Source: Saprospiraceae bacterium (GTDB lineage Bacteria > Bacteroidota > Bacteroidia > Chitinophagales > Saprospiraceae). Taken from it: DNA of 13,336 nt. The stretch spans positions 1 to 13,336 of the forward strand of contig JALZVN010000280.1 in NCBI GenBank assembly GCA_023299965.1. Direction: 5' to 3'. Of this stretch, positions 1 to 6,785 are shown in pieces (the stretch's first letter is position 1; every line of letters begins with the position of its first letter). The position numbers and the translations under genes are program-made. Below the pieces are notes generated by a model. It had not been told where the DNA came from. It saw only the letters and a list, made by a program, of their open reading frames with translations, and made no database searches.

Positions 1-171
1 GATTTTATGGTTTCTGTAGACGAGGTTGAAAAACAAACAGGCTTGGACTTTTTTAATGGGATGCTTGGGCAAAAAGAAGAAGAGAGACTAGAGTCTTACA
101 TAGATAAGAAAGCCTGGGATGTCAATGATAATAGATATAGATTGAGGAGGGAAAAGTGGAACTTTAATTAA
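1..171 (+). CDS. DNA/RNA non-specific endonuclease, C-terminal fragment (5' end outside window)
   Basis: The reading frame is open from base 1 and stops at TAA 169-171, giving the last 56 residues of a protein. It contains SVDEVEKQTGLDFF, which closely resembles the conserved C-terminal segment of the DNA/RNA non-specific endonuclease (NUC, beta-beta-alpha metal) family, where the sequence runs roughly 'sVdeIEklTGldFF'. A charged tail rich in Lys, Arg and Glu follows. The catalytic DRGH region and any signal peptide would lie upstream, so activity and location cannot be judged. Members of this family are usually secreted or periplasmic sugar-non-specific nucleases. The next gene starts 94 bases downstream on the same strand. 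Family assignment rests on this one motif and is fairly confident. Confidence 0.72.
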   Translation, partial: DFMVSVDEVEKQTGLDFFNGMLGQKEEERLESYIDKKAWDVNDNRYRLRREKWNFN

Positions 172-265
172 TCAAAACGTCTATAGATAGTGACTTATCC
201 TAGAATATATGTCCAAAAAATAAATACAAATATTAATAACGAGACCATCTAAATAAATATCAATA

Positions 266-1825
266 ATGTCAAAAGAAAAATTTATATCCGAAGTAGCAGA
301 AGGCTATAGCTTTGAGGGCCCATATTTTACGCTTGGAGGCGCGGTATTAGATGGTGAATGCCAAACTAATAGTTTGGTCAATTTGCCATTGAGAACTATG
401 AACCGTCACGGTTTGATAGCGGGTGCGACGGGATCTGGAAAGACTAAAACACTGCAGATCATAGCAGAGCAGTTATCTAATCAAGGAGTTCCTGTATTGT
501 TGATGGATATCAAAGGAGATTTGAGTGGGATAGCGGCTGCCAGTGAAGGGCATGCAAAAATAGACGAGCGACATGAAAAAATAGGAATTCCATTTGAAGC
601 TGGTAATAGTCCAGTAGAATTTCTTTCCCTTTCGGGTGAGAAAGGAGCGAGATTAAGAGCTACTGTATCGGAGTTTGGTCCGGTTTTGTTTTCTAAAATA
701 TTAGACCTGAATGATACTCAATCCGGTATAGTATCAGTGATCTTTAAATATTGTGACGATAAGAAGTTGCCTTTATTAGATCTAAAGGATATCAAGGAAA
801 CGTTGAAGTTTGTAATGGATGCAGGGAAGGATGATTTTGAGGAGGACTACGGTAAGATCTCTTCTGCTTCTGTAGGTACGATTACAAGAAAGATCATTGA
901 ACTAGAACAGCAGGGTGCGGATAAGTTTTTTGGAGAAACATCATTTGAGATTGAAGATCTGATCAGACAAGATGAGGATGGAAAAGGAATGGTATCCGTA
1001 GTAAGACTTACTGATATTCAAGATAAGCCTAAGTTGTTTTCAACATTTATGCTGCAAATGCTAGCAGAGATATATGCAACACTACCAGAACAAGGAGATG
1101 CCGATAAGCCAAGATTAGTAATGTTTATAGATGAGGCTCACCTAGTTTTTAATGAAGCATCTGATGCATTGAGAGATCAGTTGGAGGCTATCGTGAAGCT
1201 GATACGTTCTAAAGGGGTAGGGTTGTTTTTTGTAACTCAAAATCCAGATGACATTCCGGACGAGGTACTTGGGCAATTAGGGATGAAAGTGCAGCATGCT
1301 TTGAGGGCATTTACCGCAAAGGATAGAAAGGCAATCAAACTAGCAGCGCAGAATTATCCGATCAGTGACTACTACGAAACAGAGGAGCTTTTGACCTCTC
1401 TTGGGATAGGAGAGGCATTGGTAACGGTATTGAATGAAAAGGGGATACCTACACCGCTTGTTCACTGTCTGTTGAGAGCACCGCAATCAAGAATGGATGT
1501 ACTGACCAAGGCAGAAATCAATGCCATACTAGACGCATCCGATATCATTGAGAAGTACAATAAAGATATAGATCGTGAAAGTGCTTATGAAGTACTCAAA
1601 GGGAAGATCGAAATAGCTCAAAAAGAGGAAAATCAGGCAGAATTAGAGAAAGAAAGAGCTAAAGCAGAGAAGTCTACAAAGAAGTCTTCTAGCAGACGCC
1701 AAAGTACGTTTGCTAAGGTGGCTAGTCAGATAGGAAGGACTGCCACAAAGGAGTTGACAAGAGGTTTATTAGGTGCTTTAGGCATAAAAACAACTAAAAG
1801 TAGAAGCTCTAGCAGTTGGTTTTAA
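266..1825 (+). CDS. HerA-like ATPase of the DUF853 (YjgR) family
   Basis: This is a 519-residue cytoplasmic protein with no signal peptide or membrane segment. A Walker A motif GATGSGKT is at residues 53-60, and a Walker B with DEAH is at about 289-292 inside a hydrophobic strand (LVMFIDEAHLVF). The stretch GVGLFFVTQNPDDIPDEVLGQ after it and the basic, serine-rich tail (RRQSTFAK, then RGLLGALG) are typical of the DUF853 'helicase HerA-like' family, represented by E. coli YjgR. Length matches the family. The ATG at 266 is preceded by an A-rich leader without a Shine-Dalgarno site, usual for Bacteroidota. Family knowledge suggests a hexameric FtsK/HerA-type P-loop motor, but its substrate is not established. 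The neighbouring nuclease is of the secreted type, so I do not infer a HerA-NurA-like partnership. Residues about 440-480 are Glu/Lys/Ala-rich and probably helical or coiled. Confidence 0.9.
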   Translation: MSKEKFISEVAEGYSFEGPYFTLGGAVLDGECQTNSLVNLPLRTMNRHGLIAGATGSGKTKTLQIIAEQLSNQGVPVLLMDIKGDLSGIAAASEGHAKIDERHEKIGIPFEAGNSPVEFLSLSGEKGARLRATVSEFGPVLFSKILDLNDTQSGIVSVIFKYCDDKKLPLLDLKDIKETLKFVMDAGKDDFEEDYGKISSASVGTITRKIIELEQQGADKFFGETSFEIEDLIRQDEDGKGMVSVVRLTDIQDKPKLFSTFMLQMLAEIYATLPEQGDADKPRLVMFIDEAHLVFNEASDALRDQLEAIVKLIRSKGVGLFFVTQNPDDIPDEVLGQLGMKVQHALRAFTAKDRKAIKLAAQNYPISDYYETEELLTSLGIGEALVTVLNEKGIPTPLVHCLLRAPQSRMDVLTKAEINAILDASDIIEKYNKDIDRESAYEVLKGKIEIAQKEENQAELEKERAKAEKSTKKSSSRRQSTFAKVASQIGRTATKELTRGLLGALGIKTTKSRSSSSWF

Positions 1826-1897
1826 CATTTTGAAAGGGAAATATTAGGGTTTTGTCAACAAAAATGATGTTTTCACATTCGTCTTAAGATTAAATAT

Positions 1898-1905
1898 TAT
1901 TTTTG
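1898..1905 (+). promoter_or_regulatory. Bacteroidota -7 promoter box for the TPR protein gene
   Basis: TATTTTTG matches the Bacteroidota -7 consensus TAnnTTTG exactly. No well-spaced TTTG -33 box is visible. Transcription would begin at about 1912, giving a leader of about 40 nt before the ATG at 1953. The in-frame GTG at 1905 lies inside this box and so cannot be the translation start if this promoter is used. Confidence 0.5.
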
Positions 1906-1952
1906 TGTTAACGAACGTTTACTTAATGATTAGATTAAAACAATTAAAAAAG

Positions 1953-3257
1953 ATGAAAAAGACATTATTAAGTCTAGTAGCGATATTCGCTCTTACTTTC
2001 AACTTCTACGCGCAAGTAGAGCCTGGAAAAGCCGTTAAAAAAGCTATATCTGCTCATAATGCATATAGTGGCAATCCAGATCTGAATGCAGATAAGCTAA
2101 ATGAAGCTTTGGATATGATTACTGTAGCGATGGAAAGTGATGAGACAAATACGTCGTACAAAACTTGGAAGACCGCTGGTGAAATCTTCAATGACATTTC
2201 TGTTCGCGATTATAATAATGCGGTTTTGACTCAGACAAATGATTTAGAAGATCCTAGTGCGGTCTTGAGCTCTTATACTGCATATAAAAATGCACTAAAA
2301 TTTGCTGAGAAAAAATTTGAGACCAAAGAGTCCATCAAAGCGCTGCAGAGTGTAGCTAATCAACTTAATAATGTAGGTCAATTGCTTATACCTGCTGGAG
2401 ATTACGAAAATGGCTACCAAGTGCTGAAGGCAATGGATGATGTGAAGAAAATTCAGACAGATAACGGGGTGCAGATAACACTTGCTGATCCAAAAAAGCA
2501 TCAAGATCATAAATATCTGACCGCTTACTGTGCAATGCAAATTAAGAAGCTGGATGAAGCGAAAAGTTTATTTGCTGAGTTGAGAGAATTGAATTATGAT
2601 GAGCCTCGTATCTATGCTTATGGGTATAATATATCTAACGAAATGGATGGAGAAGGTGATTTTTCAATCCTTGAAGATGGCTTGAAAAAATATCCAGATT
2701 CTCAAGAAATTCTTTTCGCACAAATCAACTATTTGATCAATGCAAAGAAGTACGACGTACTTACAGACAAATTGAAGCAAGCTATAGCTGCGGCGCCAGA
2801 TAATCCTACAGTTTATTCTGCATTAGGAAACGTTTATATGAGCTTACATCAAGAGGCATTTGCAAAAGGAGATGCTAAATCAGCAGAATACTTTGATGAA
2901 TCTAAGTCATATTATGAGCAAGCAAATGCTATTGATCCAAATTTATTTGATGTTCAGTACTCTTTAGGATCGCTTTACTTTAATAAGGCTGCTGAGGTGA
3001 CAAAGAAGATGGGAGATTTGCCAATTAGTGAAGCTAAGAAGTATGATATGCTGAAAGCGGAGTCTGAAGGTCTATTCAATACCGCACTTCCTTATTTCAA
3101 GCAAGCAGAGAAGTTGAATGCAAATGATATTAATACTTTGATCGCATTAAAGGAAATTTTCGCTAGAACGAATGACTTTGAAACTTCAGGAGAATTCAAG
3201 AAGAGACTTGAAACTGTCCAGGCAGGTGGTACAAATGATTCTTCTTTCTTTAAGTAA
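1953..3257 (+). CDS. Secreted tetratricopeptide-repeat (TPR) protein
   Basis: This 434-residue protein starts with a clear Sec signal peptide (MKKTLLSLVAIFALTFNFYA, cleavage likely near YAQ). The frame extends upstream to a GTG at 1905, but that would bury the signal peptide behind 16 residues and overlaps the promoter box, so I place the start at ATG 1953. The mature protein is alpha-helical. TPR-like helix pairs are visible in the centre and C-terminal half: a KLDEAKSLFAEL helix, then ALGNVYMSLHQEAFAKGD and SYYEQANAIDPNLFDVQYSLGSLY, and last TALPYFKQAEKLNANDINTL. It probably acts in the periplasm as a protein-interaction scaffold; the partner is unknown. The gene is monocistronic, with its own promoter and a strong terminator at 3299-3333. 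The C-terminus is Ser/Phe/Lys and shows no obvious type IX sorting domain. Confidence 0.85.
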   Translation: MKKTLLSLVAIFALTFNFYAQVEPGKAVKKAISAHNAYSGNPDLNADKLNEALDMITVAMESDETNTSYKTWKTAGEIFNDISVRDYNNAVLTQTNDLEDPSAVLSSYTAYKNALKFAEKKFETKESIKALQSVANQLNNVGQLLIPAGDYENGYQVLKAMDDVKKIQTDNGVQITLADPKKHQDHKYLTAYCAMQIKKLDEAKSLFAELRELNYDEPRIYAYGYNISNEMDGEGDFSILEDGLKKYPDSQEILFAQINYLINAKKYDVLTDKLKQAIAAAPDNPTVYSALGNVYMSLHQEAFAKGDAKSAEYFDESKSYYEQANAIDPNLFDVQYSLGSLYFNKAAEVTKKMGDLPISEAKKYDMLKAESEGLFNTALPYFKQAEKLNANDINTLIALKEIFARTNDFETSGEFKKRLETVQAGGTNDSSFFK

Positions 3258-3298
3258 CAGAGGACCACTCTAAAAATATAGATATAATACATATCTTG

Positions 3299-3333
3299 AA
3301 GCGCATCTGAATCTATTCGGATGCGCTTTTTTT
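3299..3333 (+). terminator. Strong intrinsic terminator after the TPR gene
   Basis: AAGCGCATC (3299-3307) pairs perfectly with GATGCGCTT (3320-3328). Continued pairing inside the loop (one G-U plus three Watson-Crick pairs) gives about 13 bp with a four-base loop TCTA. It is followed directly by a T run through 3333. It lies 42 nt after the TPR stop codon and separates that gene from dctQ. Confidence 0.92.
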
Positions 3334-3365
3334 ATTTTCTGTAGCAGTTTAAAATAGAATACAGC

Positions 3366-3878
3366 TTGCAAACCATCATACACAGTATCAATTCACTTAC
3401 TAGAAAAGTAGGCATATTTGCGTCTTGGTTTTCTGGTCTTTTGGTAATTGTGGTTTTATATGATATACTCATGCGCTACTTTTTTAAGCAGTCCACACCT
3501 TGGATCATGGAATTAGAATGGCATCTGTTTTCTATTCTTTTTCTTCTTGGTGCTGCATTTACTTTTCAAATAGATAGACATGTGCGGGTAGATTTGTTTT
3601 ATAGTCAAATGTCAAAGAGTGAAAGGGCGCGAATCAATTTATTTGGTAATTTACTTTTTCTCCTTCCTTGGTGTCTTTTTATTATTAAATATGCATTTGC
3701 GTATGCATGGTCATCGTATGAAATAGGAGAGAGCTCCCCTGATCCAGGAGGACTGCCGTATCGATTTATCATCAAGTTTTGTATTGTGATAGGATTCATC
3801 TTGCTTGCTTTACAAGCCATAAGCAATTGCTTAGAATCTTGGCAGATAATTAGCGCAGAAAAAGAACAAAACGATTGA
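3366..3878 (+). CDS. dctQ: TRAP transporter small permease (DctQ)
   Basis: This 170-residue inner-membrane protein has four predicted helices at about residues 17-36, 50-69, 89-113 and 133-153, the topology and length of TRAP DctQ subunits. Family-typical features are the Tyr-Asp-x-x-Met-Arg-Tyr segment at the end of helix 1 (R37), the Glu-Leu-Glu-Trp around 49-52 at the start of helix 2, and HVRVD at 72-76 after it. DctQ holds the large permease DctM in the sodium-driven, binding-protein-dependent importer. The start appears to be TTG at 3366. The only in-frame stop-free extension reaches a TAG at 3342 and contains no ATG or GTG, and the first internal ATG (M36) would remove helix 1. Its TGA overlaps the dctM ATG by one base, which indicates translational coupling. 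Confidence 0.88.
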   Translation: MQTIIHSINSLTRKVGIFASWFSGLLVIVVLYDILMRYFFKQSTPWIMELEWHLFSILFLLGAAFTFQIDRHVRVDLFYSQMSKSERARINLFGNLLFLLPWCLFIIKYAFAYAWSSYEIGESSPDPGGLPYRFIIKFCIVIGFILLALQAISNCLESWQIISAEKEQND

Positions 3879-5173
3879 TGGAGATTTTAGCACTTATATT
3901 ATTCATCAGTATTTTACTACTTATATTATATGGATATCCAGTGTCCTTTACGCTGGGTGGCGTTTCCCTTATCTATCTACTTTTATTTGTAGATTCAGTA
4001 TACTATCCGGCTCTTCCCCAAAGAATAATGGGCACTATGAGCAATTATGTTTTACTAGCGGTTCCACTCTTTATATTTATGGGTATCATGCTAGAAAAAT
4101 CAGGTCTAGCTGAATCTATGTTAGATACTATGGGGCTCTTGCTGGGCAAGGTCAAGGGTGGCTTAGCTGTATCGGTTATCTTAGTCGGTGCACTTTTAGC
4201 GGCTTCCACAGGGATAGTGGGGGCTACTGTGATTACTATGGGTTTGATAAGTTTACCAACTATGTTACGCAGAGGATATGCTCCAACTTTGGCGACCGGG
4301 ACGATAGCTGCTTCAGGGACGTTAGGTCAGATTATTCCCCCATCCATCGTTTTAGTACTGTTGGGTTCCGTGCTCAATGTATCAGTCGGACAGTTGTTTA
4401 GAGCGGCCTTTATTCCGGGTTTATTGTTAGTCCTTTGCTATATTGCCTATGTCTTGATCATCGCTCAGATCAAGCCTGAGATGGCGCCTCCCGTACCAGA
4501 TGCGGAGTTGAAGGCATTTTGGCAAGGAGGAGTATTCAAAAAAATATTGATAGCATTTGTAATGCCTCTTTTGTTGATCGTACTAGTATTGGGGAGTATA
4601 TTTTTTGGTATTGCCTCCCCGACGGAGGCTGCAGCAGTAGGTGCCTTTGGGGCGACTTTGCTCACCTTTACTCAAAACAAACTATCATGGATTATTTGCA
4701 AAAAAGTAATGGAAGAAACCACTCATTTAACCTGTATGGTTTTTCTGATCTTGTTAGGAGCGACAACCTTCTCTTTTGTTTTTCGCCAATTAGGTGGAGA
4801 CCACTTCTTGGTGGAGCTTATTACGCAATCTAATCTTTCTGCTACAGCTTTCCTGCTGCTTGTGATGCTAATTATATTTGTGGCAGGATTCTTTATTGAC
4901 TTTATCGAAATCATATTTATCATAGTTCCCGTAGTCGCTCCGATCTTTATAGCGTATGATATAAACCTGATATGGATAGGCGTATTGATCGCTATGAACT
5001 TACAAACATCTTTTTTAACTCCCCCATTCGGCTTTTCATTATTCTATCTAAAAGGAGTCGCTCCACCGGAGGTGACTACAAATCATCTGTACAAAGGCAT
5101 ATTTCCTTTTGTCTTGATTCAAATCGTTTTTTTATTGACGATAATTTTCTTCCCTGGAGTTATAGGATTGTAA
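3878..5173 (+). CDS. dctM: TRAP transporter large permease (DctM)
   Basis: This 431-residue polytopic membrane protein is the ion-coupled transport channel of a TRAP system. Hydrophobic segments run the whole length, as expected for about 11-12 helices plus re-entrant loops. Family hallmarks include the GTLGQIIPPSI segment with Pro-Pro at 154-155, SPTEAAAVGAFGA starting at residue 247, the FIDFIEIIFIIVPVVAPI helix and LQTSFLTPPFGFSLFYLKG near the C-terminus. These two half-motifs are the inverted-repeat substrate and sodium sites known from structures of SiaQM-type transporters. I chose ATG 3878 because it overlaps the dctQ stop as TGATG; the TTG immediately before it is in frame but less likely. 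No binding-protein gene follows. The dctP gene lies about 1.6 kb away on the opposite strand, with the folded GC-rich element directly after this stop. Confidence 0.93.
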   Translation: MEILALILFISILLLILYGYPVSFTLGGVSLIYLLLFVDSVYYPALPQRIMGTMSNYVLLAVPLFIFMGIMLEKSGLAESMLDTMGLLLGKVKGGLAVSVILVGALLAASTGIVGATVITMGLISLPTMLRRGYAPTLATGTIAASGTLGQIIPPSIVLVLLGSVLNVSVGQLFRAAFIPGLLLVLCYIAYVLIIAQIKPEMAPPVPDAELKAFWQGGVFKKILIAFVMPLLLIVLVLGSIFFGIASPTEAAAVGAFGATLLTFTQNKLSWIICKKVMEETTHLTCMVFLILLGATTFSFVFRQLGGDHFLVELITQSNLSATAFLLLVMLIIFVAGFFIDFIEIIFIIVPVVAPIFIAYDINLIWIGVLIAMNLQTSFLTPPFGFSLFYLKGVAPPEVTTNHLYKGIFPFVLIQIVFLLTIIFFPGVIGL

Positions 5174-5180
5174 TTTTTTG

Positions 5181-5353
5181 GGCGTGTCACTGACCTCCAC
5201 CGAAAAGGTGTCGCTCACTGTCAGGCTCTGCATGGGTACGCTATCGCTTCCGTACTTGCCTTCCGAAAAGGGAAGGCAAGCACCTCCTTACTCATCTCTA
5301 CCTTGCGCTTCGCTCCAGTCGAGCTGACTCGGAGCCCTTCCGATCCTTCACGC
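5181..5353. repeat. GC-rich, multi-hairpin intergenic element (candidate interspersed repeat or structured RNA)
   Basis: This non-coding block fills the gap between the converging dctM and 5363-6253 genes. By hand count 97 of the 170 bases 5181-5350 are G or C (57%), well above the flanking genes. It is bounded by GCGTG (5182-5186) and CACGC (5349-5353), which can pair as a closing stem. Inside are CTGAC/GTCAG (5190-5194/5220-5224) enclosing CACC-GAAAA-GGTG (5198-5210), then GTACG/CGTAC (5236-5240/5251-5255). A perfect 10-bp stem CTTGCCTTCC/GGAAGGCAAG (5255-5264/5271-5280) comes next, and last GCTCCAGTC/GACT-c-GGAGC (5312-5320/5326-5335) with one bulge. From memory, elements opening with GGGCGT and closing with ACGC are scattered between genes in many Bacteroidota genomes; that resemblance is unverified. 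It could also stop transcription in both directions. Confidence 0.6.
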
Positions 5354-5362
5354 ATAAGTTTA

Positions 5363-6253
5363 CTATTTTAGCTCAAAATTATTTAAGAAGTTTTCGAGTT
5401 CTTTAATACTTGCTTCATCATTTACTTCACCAATTCCCTGGAATGCAAAAGTTGATTTGTCACTGCCAAAAACAAAAATATATATTAAGTCCATTGCTAA
5501 TTTCCCATCGCTTGATAAGAGAATTCTATGTCCCTCAATATCATTGATGGTCACTGGGTCACTTTGAAAGATCTTTACATCAGGAGTTTTTTCTTGAAAT
5601 TTGCTGACTAAAGTATTGGCTAGATCTTCCTTCGAACCGAATCCAAGTATGGCAGCTGGTAATTGAGTGATTAAGACAGAATTTTTATTGTGGTTGTTTT
5701 CGAAGCCGAAGATGCCAGCGGTATAATGCACGAATTTCCAGTCCTTTTGATTTTTATTTAGTTTGAAGTTGGCATGCTTGTCGAGGGCAGATTCATTGTC
5801 CTGAGTGTACTCGAGTGTATTCAATACGTTTTTAATATCAGTCTCATTTATGATAGCAAAAGAATCTACTGCTATGACATTGGCTAAAGCACAAAAACTA
5901 TTATCGCCAAAGAATACTTGGTATATGCTGGGCCTCGTATCTAGAGTGATAAACTGTGCGCCGTATTTTCCTAGTTTACCAGTAACATGGTTTTTTACAA
6001 GGATACCTTTTTCAGCATAGGATTCTTCGATATTTGCAAAGTCTTCTTTTTGAGAGTCGTAATCTACACCCGTCATTTCAATAAAAGATATGCCGTATTC
6101 TGAATTAAACATTGTAGCATCATTCTCATCAATTTCATATCCGTTTGTCAAGTCTATTGTTAAATTAGTGGTTGGTATCTGCACTTTTTCTTGAGCAACT
6201 AGATTTGATATACTTACGATATAGACTAGGACAATTTTAATAATAATTCTCAT
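5363..6253 (-). CDS. Secreted protein of unknown function, apparently two tandem PsbP/Mog1-like domains
   Basis: This is a 296-residue protein with a Sec signal peptide (residues 1-20, ending LVAQ) and no further membrane segment. I do not recognise a named family. The mature part looks like two similar halves, about 25-150 and 155-296. Each has a beta-rich start, an 'ED-ANxxxSxxxE' type helix, a VTxxxxxxx-G strand, a strand-rich centre that ends in a hydrophobic strand, and a closing 'INETDIKNVLNTLEY' or 'ASIKELENFLNNFEL' helix. This order resembles the PsbP/Mog1/DUF1795 fold, where a last helix with Phe/Leu follows a 'sF...G' strand. That is inference from pattern, not a confirmed match. 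It is the last gene of a leftward run after dctP and the DUF1648 gene (33-nt gap), so it may be co-expressed with the TRAP binding protein. The ATG at 6253 is the only sensible start. Confidence 0.75.
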   Translation of the reverse strand: MRIIIKIVLVYIVSISNLVAQEKVQIPTTNLTIDLTNGYEIDENDATMFNSEYGISFIEMTGVDYDSQKEDFANIEESYAEKGILVKNHVTGKLGKYGAQFITLDTRPSIYQVFFGDNSFCALANVIAVDSFAIINETDIKNVLNTLEYTQDNESALDKHANFKLNKNQKDWKFVHYTAGIFGFENNHNKNSVLITQLPAAILGFGSKEDLANTLVSKFQEKTPDVKIFQSDPVTINDIEGHRILLSSDGKLAMDLIYIFVFGSDKSTFAFQGIGEVNDEASIKELENFLNNFELK

Positions 6254-6286
6254 TGATATGTGATTTCTAGTTTTTAAAAATGCTTT

Positions 6287-6781
6287 TTATTTTTTGGTAG
6301 ATTGGTACAAAAGAAAGCCAACTATCAGAAAATTGCTAACGATAAATAGTATGGTGAAATTGGACGATAAGCCATCTTGATATCCCAGCGAAGTTTGAAT
6401 AGTGGAGTAGGTAATGTAGGTAAATACTATAGCAATTTGTGCATTGATAAATCTAGTGACCTTTGTAGCTATGGTATATAATCGCTCTGCGTTCTCTTCC
6501 GTTACCTTTTGGGGGAAATTGAAAATATGCGGATACTTATTGAGCCAATGTATACCGAGATATAATATTAGACCCAAGATAGGTAGCATCCATATAATTC
6601 CTTTACCACTAAATCCATCTGCTTTTCCATTCGCACCGTAGTGACTAGGAATTACATCTGGCAGTTGATCATAGTAGTATACAGGTAGTATGATCAAAGT
6701 AAGCAAGCCCAATATTCCAATACCTTGAATTAAATAGTCAATTGGGTCTAGATGGATTTTTATCTTAGGACGTTGTCTCAC
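6287..6781 (-). CDS. DUF1648 domain membrane protein
   Basis: This 164-residue inner-membrane protein has four predicted helices (about 18-36, 60-80, 106-128 and 139-160). Between helices 1 and 2 it carries the DUF1648 signature: LPDVIPSHYGANGKADGFSGKG, that is, Pro-x-x-Ile-Pro-x-His-(Tyr/Phe)-x-x-x-Gly-x-x-(Asp). DUF1648 proteins, including the SdpI-like immunity and signalling proteins, have poorly defined roles. Here the core domain is alone, with no SdpI C-terminal domain apparent. The start is GTG at 6781: the frame upstream of it contains no ATG before a stop, and an internal ATG start would remove helix 1 and the motif. It begins 4 nt after the dctP stop and so is very likely translated from the same mRNA. 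Why it sits in a transporter operon is unknown. Confidence 0.85.
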   Translation of the reverse strand: MRQRPKIKIHLDPIDYLIQGIGILGLLTLIILPVYYYDQLPDVIPSHYGANGKADGFSGKGIIWMLPILGLILYLGIHWLNKYPHIFNFPQKVTEENAERLYTIATKVTRFINAQIAIVFTYITYSTIQTSLGYQDGLSSNFTILFIVSNFLIVGFLLYQSTKK

Positions 6782-6785
6782 TTTT

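Noticed and set aside
172..265. Possible promoter in the gap before the HerA-like gene
   Set aside because: No TAnnTTTG match, inverted repeat or terminator hairpin could be found by reading; the gap is simply AT-rich.
1..1825. Nuclease gene end next to a HerA-like ATPase, suggesting a HerA-nuclease defence or repair pair
   Set aside because: The nuclease tail is of the DNA/RNA non-specific (usually exported) family and not NurA or a known HerA partner. The ATPase is the widespread DUF853/YjgR type, and the two are separated by 94 nt with no coupling.
1905..1952. Longer N-terminus for the TPR protein starting at GTG 1905
   Set aside because: The codon overlaps the predicted -7 box and would place 16 residues in front of a clear signal peptide.
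4519..4833. Overlapping open frame of about 104 codons inside dctM
   Set aside because: It is a shifted frame within a strongly supported membrane protein, and its translation has no recognisable features.
6281..6296. T-rich stretch after the DUF1648 gene as an intrinsic terminator
   Set aside because: No stable GC stem precedes it in the transcribed direction, and the next gene begins 33 nt later on the same strand.
6444..6641. Plus-strand open frame opposite the DUF1648 gene
   Set aside because: It is antisense to the conserved DUF1648 motif and has no independent support.
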